Positions 63,461-64,000 of a stretch of DNA of 64,000 bases are shown here, in pieces; position 1 is the first letter of the stretch, and every line of letters starts with the position of its first letter. The stretch is from contig NC_092862.1 of assembly GCF_032062135.1 (NCBI RefSeq), positions 65,673,217 through 65,737,216 of the forward strand, written 5' to 3'. The position numbers were made by a program, and so were the translations under genes. The notes under the pieces are model-generated. The model was not told the DNA's origin, made no database searches, and saw nothing but the letters and a program-made list of their open reading frames with translations. Origin of the DNA: Pyxicephalus adspersus. Its lineage: Eukaryota; Chordata; Amphibia; Anura; Pyxicephalidae.

Positions 63461-63610
63461 TGTTCCTTTATAGCTACACTCACTTTTCCACTGTATCTGT
63501 GGGAGGTGTTATGGTTGTCACTCTGGCGGGACTTGTAGCATGTCAACTTGTTCATCAACATAACATAATGGATTAATGGGACTAGTAGTTACACAAGTAA
63601 GATAATGAGA
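63461..63610 (+). repeat. Dispersed repeat fragment, partner at 51.41 kb
   Basis: It shares the CCACTGTATCTGTGGGAGG...ATGGTTGTCAC segment with 51.4 kb. Same orientation, class unknown. Confidence 0.5.
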
Positions 63611-63785
63611 TTTGAAACAAAAGATAAGGATGTTTGTGCTTACTTTTCAGCTCACATGAAGTGACAAAGACATTGCATTTCTATTAAGATTAAAAGTAAT
63701 TCTGCACTAGCTAAACTGAAATACTGTTGCACATATAAGAACTGGTAGTTCCTGATAAATTTTTCTTTTGATTTTTTGATGTTTA

Positions 63786-64000
63786 TTAACCACCTAGCCG
63801 TTAAGCCCGACCTTCGTACGGGCAAAAAAAAACGGCTAGGATGGTTAACCCCTGAGATGTTTCCCATCCATACTTACCTGGTCCCCCTGTGCTCATCCAG
63901 CGTCGTTTTCGTATTCCAGCGTCGTCCTCCGTCCAGCGTCGTCCGTTGATCTCCCTCTCCAGCGTCGGGTGCCAGCGGGACCGGTAAGATGCCGGCCGGC
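63786..64000. mobile_element. TTAA-flanked element, second copy, inverted, cut by the window end
   Basis: After TTAA (63786-63789) it starts CCACCTAGCCGTTAAGCCCG. It then follows the minus strand of the 57-kb element: GACCTTCGTACGGGC, ACTTACCTGGTCCC, TCCAGCGTCGT repeats, GATCTCCCTCTCCAGCGTCGG and GCCGGCCGGC at the window edge. An AACGGCTAGGATGGTTAA stretch at 63830-63847 inverts the first 18 bases, forming a terminal hairpin not seen in the other copy. The two copies therefore face opposite directions and the rest lies beyond 64000. Confidence 0.8.

Overview
The window looks like gene-poor, AT-rich vertebrate DNA, most likely from an anuran (ranoid-type frog). Three things suggest this: the dominance of short non-autonomous DNA transposons over retroelements; L2 LINE 3' ends with (TAA)n tails; and Tx1/L1-like LINE remnants. 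The species assignment rests on recalled repeat character, not on a gene. I found no convincing host protein-coding exon, tRNA, rRNA or CRISPR array. All reading frames are short, and those with recognisable protein similarity belong to mobile elements.

Layout. 0-9 kb: a foldback-like repeat, a degenerate GGT-rich tandem tract (2.2-2.9 kb), an L2 tail (6.9-7.2 kb) and a 782-bp solo LTR with a 5-bp target duplication (7.3-8.1 kb). 10-20 kb: three copies of a Harbinger-like MITE, a duplicated 105-bp segment (13.5 and 14.0 kb), an L1/Tx1 3' fragment split by a pogo/Tigger-like MITE, and a 1.4-kb L2 with broken reverse transcriptase. 20-26 kb is nearly featureless. 26-31 kb: a foldback MITE, a decayed L1/Tx1 reverse transcriptase, and an 843-bp TA-flanked MITE that carries a 32-bp minisatellite. 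33-38 kb: the best Harbinger-like MITE, a strong hairpin, a second Tigger-like MITE, a 33-bp minisatellite and a small hAT MITE with an 8-bp target duplication. 40-43 kb: an L2 tail, then a roughly 550-codon transposase-like pseudogene, the only substantial protein remnant apart from the LINEs. 45-51 kb: hAT-like MITEs, LINE tails on the minus strand and an AT/GT microsatellite. 53-64 kb: a decayed Harbinger copy, a 1-kb TTAA-flanked element with a sharp AT-to-GC change, a second foldback MITE, simple repeats, and an opposing second copy of the TTAA element running off the right end.

The genes do not form a pathway. The window is a record of many independent insertions. Boundaries are best supported where terminal inverted repeats and target-site duplications can be read directly: the solo LTR, three Harbinger-like copies, two Tigger-like copies, the 29.9-kb TA element, the 37.9-kb hAT and the 56.9-kb TTAA element. 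Most of the rest is unique-looking AT-rich DNA in which I see nothing.
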